64,000 nucleotides of DNA. It comes from Leuctra nigra (Eukaryota; Arthropoda; Insecta; Plecoptera; Leuctridae). Every line of letters begins with the position of its first letter. Position 1 is the stretch's first letter. The notes beneath the pieces were generated by a model. That model worked only from the letters and a program-made list of their open reading frames with translations, made no database searches and was not told the DNA's origin. The stretch lies in assembly GCA_934045905.1 (NCBI GenBank), contig OW203762.1, positions 17,330,345-17,394,344 on the forward strand. The letters are read 5' to 3'. This document shows, in pieces, positions 33,313 to 64,000 of this stretch. A program made the translations under genes and the position numbers.

Positions 33313-33844
33313 AGCCTGATTTACACTGTTCAAGTTTACTTTCAAGTCCTTGAATTCAACCCTTGAATTCAACCCCTTGAATAGTCTAAACGGATAACTT
33401 GAAGCGTTCAACCCTTGAATTCAAGACTTGAACCTATTTAGAACATGTCCTATTTTCCTTGAAGACTTGAAAGACTTGAACGACTTGCACCAATCAGAAC
33501 CCACGCCACAACTCTGGCTCCGCCCCTCACTCCAGTATCTTTCAAGATTTTCCCGCCAATTCCAGATTTTAACATATTCTAGCAAATATTAATTAGTTAC
33601 CGATATGTCATAGTCACGAGAGACAACTGTTTCATTAATTATGCAATATGTGTCTATGTGGCATCGAAAATCTAGCACAATATTAATAACATGTTCTTTG
33701 CAAGAAGTGAATATTTTAGGTTATGTTACGACTTGAAGCTTGAACAGTGTAAATGCCCATTCAAGTGGTTGAATTCAAGGGTTGAATTCAAGGGCTTGAA
33801 TTCAAGGACTTGAAAGCAAACTTGAACAGTGTAAATGAGGCTTA
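33313..33844. mobile_element. TTGAATTCAA-rich inverted-repeat element, copy 2
   Basis: Ends AAGCCTGATTTACACTGTTC and GAACAGTGTAAATGAGGCTT are complementary, and arrays of TTGAATTCAA words sit in both arms. Related to 5409-5724. Confidence 0.75.
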
Positions 33845-34056
33845 AGATAACGTTTGGTACCAGACTGCTGTTTTGCTTTTGTGTTCGTCAAAAGCATCTT
33901 GTTATTATCAATGCTTCTGAGCTCGCTTCTGAGTGATAGCGCTGTCGTTGATTGAAAGTTATTCATTCAAAGCGCGCTACATAGGGACTATTTACAATCT
34001 CCGTGAGGTTTTACAACAAGCCGATAAGGACCAGACTTCCTATACAGGTTAGACAC

Positions 34057-34275
34057 AATGGGGTTGTTCACGCAAAACTATTGTAGATGGCGCTGCTGTT
34101 CTAATCGTCCGGGAGAGAGCCAATCAAAATGCATCTAGCGGAATGGAATATTTTTAAACCTTGGCGGGAGTTTGATTAGGAGATCTTGGATTCAGAGACC
34201 AACCAATCAGAGAGAGGCACCTCCAATGCCGCTAGCGCTGCGAGTGAGAGCAAATGGCAGTGAACAACCCCATTT
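34057..34275. mobile_element. MITE-like element with TIR AATGGGGTTGTTCAC
   Basis: AATGGGGTTGTTCAC (34058-34072) and GTGAACAACCCCATT (34260-34274) are exact complements flanking about 190 non-coding bases. Confidence 0.7.
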
Positions 34276-34897
34276 CCAAGTATGTATTTGGCTATTGTTT
34301 TGATTATGTTCGCGCGGTAAATGATCGGAATCGATGGCCCCTTTTCCCCACAAGCAAATGAGGGCAACGTCATCCTGCCTCTGACAGGTACACTACACCT
34401 ACACCCTACACCCAGAGAATTTTAGCCTCAAGACGTCATTTGCTGAGATAAAAATAGTCTAAAAATGGCGTAAAAAACGCATAAAAATGCACCAAATTCA
34501 TTTCTGAAAATAAAAAAAAATCGAGGGCTGTACGCCCCGGACCCGCATGGTGCTGGAGGGGGGGCTCCCAAGGAGCTTAAATACATAGCAAACCATGTAT
34601 TCAACTAGCTCGCTGGGCCCTCCCCGTTGTCCCTCCCCAAAAAAATTATCTTGGACCATTTTTTTTTACAATACACCTCTCCACGTGGACCGACTTCCAA
34701 TTCGACCACTGCACGTGACATTTATATTGCACAACTCTTTCAACAGTATTATCAGCATTTCAATAGAACGGCACTTCAATAATAATACTTCCATTAGTGT
34801 ATTTCATATCAACAACAACGCCGCACCATAACACATCTTCTTCCTGATAAGATCGCATGACGGATTACGAGAGACTACGTATAGTTGTGCGAGTTGA

Positions 34898-45637
<10,740 letters not shown>

Positions 45638-47204
45638 ACTAAGTCAATAAAATAGTATATAATTATTACAATCTGTGTGCATAATATATGTGTTCCCTCT
45701 TTTCAATAATCCTTGATGGCTACCATCACATGTATGTAGAGTGCAAGAGAATTTATATATTATTTAAAGGGATTCACGAGAAGGAACTTACAACTAACGC
45801 GTATAGAACATAATTGATGCATATGTTCCCACCATTTTAGATGTAAAAACAGTTTAATAATCGCATTTCAATCGTTACGAAAAATCGTCCAAACTGGACA
45901 TAAATATTAGACAATTGAATTCTGTGTCATAATAATATGCCATGAAAAAGTTGTAAAGATATTTACCTATTATCTAAGTTCAAATTTCGTCCTGTACTTT
46001 AACATGAAACCATACAGAACTGTAACAAGACATGTGTATAGTCACCTCTATATGTCCCGATGAAATTACCCCTTAAAGCGACTACCAGTCGTACTCGGAC
46101 GTAGTATTAGTTGCCTAACTACATTGATATTTGTATATACAGAGAGGTTACTTGCAAGACTGGTTGCATCACTGGCTTTATCATAACATAACCAATCAAT
46201 GATGGTTTCCATGATGCTCATTTTCTTGATCCCCACCACTCGAAATCTATTTGTTACCAATGACACGCACGCTCCATTTACACTTTTACGTTGTTGTCTT
46301 TAGATGTACATGTAAATTGTGGAAATAATATTTCTTAGCGTTGCGAAAATATATATTTCAATATTTAAACTATATTTGTAAGCGATCTAGATCCAACAAT
46401 AAGAAAACTGCTCAAGTGGGGGAATTCATAATATTTGATGGAAATGGAATTTGGTTAAAGGAAAATATTGCAGATATCAGATTCCGTAACAGTTACCTAC
46501 AGGTAAATTAAAACAAGAAACAGGGTGTTTGCATAAATTGTTCTCACTGAAGTCGGTATTGTTTAATGTTTCTTGTTGTTGATTAATTTCTTCTCGGATC
46601 ATCCCGATCAGGGAAAATATATCTCCATTAGGTGTGTTCCAAAGGAAACGAATATGAAATTATAATTCTTTTGAACTAAGCGTCGTAAATTTTTGGTAGA
46701 AAGTAATAAGAAACAGAAGTCAGCTGCATCATTTTATTGACCTAGGAAAACCCTCCCTGTAAACATGTACCTAACGCGTTTAAAAGCGAGGGCCTTAGTA
46801 TTGCATGCGAATTAATATAGGTGAGAATTGTACTGCTCTACAGACCGGTGGAATCCATTGAAGATAATCTAACCAAATGCGATAAAGAAGGAGTGATAAA
46901 ATATCTGTATTTGCTTGAATAAATTTGACCAAAATAATCCAAAACAAGCGTAAAATGACCGTAAAATATCAATTACTTTTGAATTTCTTGACCAAGTTAT
47001 TCTGAAAATTGTATTGATTTTAATTTTCAAATAATCACAAAATTATATTTAAGATCACTTTCACGTGCCCGCTCTTATGACATTAGTGTGTGTACCAAAT
47101 TTCAGATCAATCGGTTGAACGGTGTGACCTGTGAATAGCAGGCAACAAAATCACAAACAAACGAACAGAGATAAAAAGAAAACACAGAGAAAGTGTCATA
47201 AGAG
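45638..47204. other. Intergenic after maltase 1
   Basis: AATAAA at 45646-45651 is the likely maltase 1 poly(A) signal, 8 bases after the stop. The rest is AT-rich without a supported gene. Near 47095-47190 a dispersed repeat (TTTCAGATCAATCGGTTGAA, then AAAAGAAAACACAGAGAAAG) borders the peritrophin relic. Confidence 0.5.
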
Positions 47205-47840
47205 TATGGTGGTGACGCTCGCCACGCTCGGGTTGGCTCGTTGTCGTTCTGGCAGTAACCGGTTTGGCATCTGCCTACTCGGACGACCCAGCTTCAATCC
47301 ACCACAACAAGTTCCACTCCCGTATTCAAATCTCTAATACAGGAATGGCACAAGCATCGAACCCTCAGGTAAACCCCGCCTGCAGAGGGGCGCCAAGAGC
47401 CCGACTGCCCCCCAGGCCCTCCAATCGGACCGATAATCAGATGCCCTGACATTTACAACTGCTCTCAATACTGGGAATGTGACGACGGTGTCGCCAGTTT
47501 GTTAGTTTGTCCGATGGAGCTTCACTACAATGTTGAACAAGAAATATGTGATTGGTTTTGGAGTTCTAATTGTACTCCAGTACCTTCAACCCCAGCACCA
47601 GCTCAGCAATCACCTGACCACTGTGTAGTCGGAGGTCAACCCAACTGCCCTCCTCATTCAGCTGGCGGGATTGTCACGTTCTGTCCCGACACTGCCAACT
47701 GCTCTAACTATTACATCTGTGATGAAACCGGAAGCCGTCATGAAGCATGTCCTCCAGGACTGTAGTTCAATGCAGAGTTCGACGTCTGCGACTTTCCTTG
47801 GTCTGCTGCATGTACTGTGATTCCTGAGCAAAATAATTGA
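47205..47840 (+). pseudogene. Peritrophin-like chitin-binding protein, intronless and broken
   Basis: Secreted peritrophins bind chitin of the gut lining through CBM14 domains. After an ATG at 47205 a hydrophobic leader is seen only after a frame change (LVVVLAVTGLASAYSDD). A second shift near 47370-47410 leads into two CBM14 domains: one with CPDIYNCSQYWECDD ... CDWFWSSNC and one with CPDTANCSNYYICDE ... CDFPWSAAC, joined by a PTP-rich linker. A TAG at 47764-47766 cuts the second domain before FNAEFDVC. At least two frameshifts, one stop, no introns and an AATAAA at 47924-47929 suggest a processed or decayed copy. A real gene with unseen small introns is less likely. Confidence 0.65.
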
Positions 47841-62547
<14,707 letters not shown>

Positions 62548-63908
62548 ATCACGAACTAACCACAAGCAGCTGTCAACGATCAGTGATAATTATGTTTCAA
62601 TGTTGTTAAAAAAATAAACTATTTAAAAAAATGTTAAAAAATAACCTTTTTATTGATGAACATTGTTTAAACTTAATGTTTGTTTGTAGATCTCAAGCCA
62701 ATGGTTAGCCAATTAAACTTAATTTCCGTTAGGTAACAGGATGCGCACGGTTCCTGAAAGTTTTTTTTAAACTAAGAAATGAAAAACTTTAAAAAAATCA
62801 CATTCCAAGCTCATACAGGAAATAGCACTGGAGTACATTATGACTTCTAGGTAATAGTAAAATCGCATTGAACACTTTGAGGTCGTGTAATAACGACAAA
62901 GTCCCAACCTATTCCTTAATGCGAACAAGTGCATTACAATATGTGCACAGTTGCATCATATATATTATCAAAGTATTAGCATGGCAGTGGTGACGGTTTG
63001 TTCCGGTGAAAGTGCTGGTGGCCCTGATAAGGGCCGTTCGCGCCGTTTCGAAGGTGTTACTACCTTTATCTTCTGGCGGTGAAACATATTCGAAACGTCC
63101 ACGACATTGTCAAAGTATTGCTAAAAAATTATATGTTTTCACAATGATAACGTACTGATAATATTATAATTTCTGAGGGAAAATATGTCGTCAATTATAT
63201 AGACGTGTATCTTTTTTGAAACTTGAACAATTGCAAATAATATTTCACTAACTTCCACGAGAAATATTTTACACAGCCTTCGTCACAGGATTGCCTCAAA
63301 ACGGTAATAGAATAGGATTGCATTGATGAGGAGTTTGCTTAAGATTGACATCGTTCCAAGTATAAATTAATTGTTATTTATTCATGATTGGGAAGAAGAA
63401 TAATGTCAGCCTATCAGAGTAGCGTTTGCCATATTTAGTTAATGCAGTAATGTAAATTTACACTGATAGCTCTTTGCATTCAAAATATTGACACAAACCC
63501 AACACAAGGAAAATAGTAAGAAAATGAACTAGTAGCCTAAATAGGACGAATAAAAAACAGCTGAAGATATTTTAGATTGCATTTTGTCAATAACTACTTT
63601 CTTCATGAAGCCGTTTTGGCTAACATTTTAGAGTCCGTTTCGGGCAAAAGGCGATTCAAATCGCCTTTGGTGCATTTTGGCTCCTGATTTACAGTGTTCA
63701 ATTGTCTAATGAAATGTTTGATGTAATCTCGAGTGCCTTCTGATACTGTTTATCATGAAATCAATCTGGTCAGATAATAATCACACATCAATCAGACAAT
63801 AACAAACACCTGCCACCGACAGCCCACGCAGCCCCTTACATGATCCTCGTGATGTAAACGTGCAAGATACAGCAGATCTCCGAGTCAGTCGCGAGTCCGA
63901 GGTTGACG
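62548..63908. other. Intergenic between the two amylases
   Basis: AATAAA at 62613-62618 ends amylase 1. No gene is seen. A histone-type stem-loop occurs on the minus strand (63016-63035). The 30 bp just before the second ATG (from about 63886) repeat those before the first (CAGTCGCGAGTCCGAGGTTG). Confidence 0.5.
63016..63035 (-). promoter_or_regulatory. Histone-mRNA-type 3' stem-loop sequence
   Basis: The minus strand reads GGCCCTTATCAGGGCCACCA: a 6-bp stem, a TTAT(C)-type loop and a trailing ACCA, the form of metazoan histone 3' processing signals. No histone reading frame adjoins it, so it is an orphan or chance match. Confidence 0.4.
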
Positions 63909-64000
63909 ATGAAGGTGTTTCTATTGCTGTGTCTCCTGGCGCTCGCCAGTGGACAGAAGGACCCCAACGTGCTGCCCGGAAGAAGCGGCATCGTCCACTT
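63909..64000 (+). CDS. Amy: Alpha-amylase 2, first exon (cut by window end)
   Basis: ATG at 63909 starts [20 protein letters not shown], identical to amylase 1 except Asn for His at residue 20 of the visible part, and continues LPGRSGIVH. Upstream sequence from about 63886 is also shared. This is a second, tandem amylase copy; whether it is intact cannot be seen. Confidence 0.9.
   Translation, partial: MKVFLLLCLLALASGQKDPNVLPGRSGIVH

Overview
This is eukaryotic DNA: split genes with GT-AG introns, AT-rich introns around GC-richer exons, AATAAA signals, and many short inverted-repeat elements and SINEs. The gene set (secreted GH13 maltases, chloride-type alpha-amylases, a chitin-binding peritrophin relic) and the repeats (5S-rRNA-derived and tRNA-derived SINEs, MITEs) point to an arthropod, most likely an insect. 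I cannot name the species from sequence alone.

Layout, all genes on the + strand: (1) 358-15492, the 3' part of a KIF21-type kinesin; its N-terminal motor lies before the window and no WD40 repeats follow. (2) 17232-22176, an MDH1B-like malate dehydrogenase relative. (3) 22879-33014, a complete DDI1 ubiquitin-like/aspartyl protease gene. (4) 34919-45637 and (5) 49144-54404, two tandem maltases (alpha-glucosidases) with identical exon architecture; the first gained a hydrophobic C-terminal tail. Between them at 47205-47840 lies a broken, intronless peritrophin-like sequence. (6) 55598-62547, a complete alpha-amylase, and (7) 63909-64000, the first codons of a second tandem amylase cut by the window edge. 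Genes 4-7 form a digestive carbohydrate cluster: amylase cuts starch to maltose and dextrins, maltases cut these and sucrose to glucose. Genes 1-3 are unrelated housekeeping or cytoskeletal genes.

The most unusual property is a recurrent pattern: seven tandem duplications of 80-144 bp, each straddling an exon/intron border and so copying a complete splice site plus adjoining coding sequence. They occur in the kinesin (five donor copies; 68 acceptor copies forming a 5.4-kb, 80-bp satellite), MDH1B (three terminal-exon acceptors), DDI1 (six or more donor copies; two acceptor copies) and maltase 1 (two acceptor duplications). In nearly every case only the copy nearest the exon body keeps the frame; using another copy brings a stop or frameshift. 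The close paralog maltase 2 has none and serves as a natural control. The introns and intergenic stretches otherwise hold about two dozen inverted-repeat elements, two SINE families, a LINE reverse-transcriptase relic and a 1.3-kb element with 0.2-kb terminal inverted repeats. Exon borders were fixed by hand from phase, splice consensus and family similarity; no alignment software was run.
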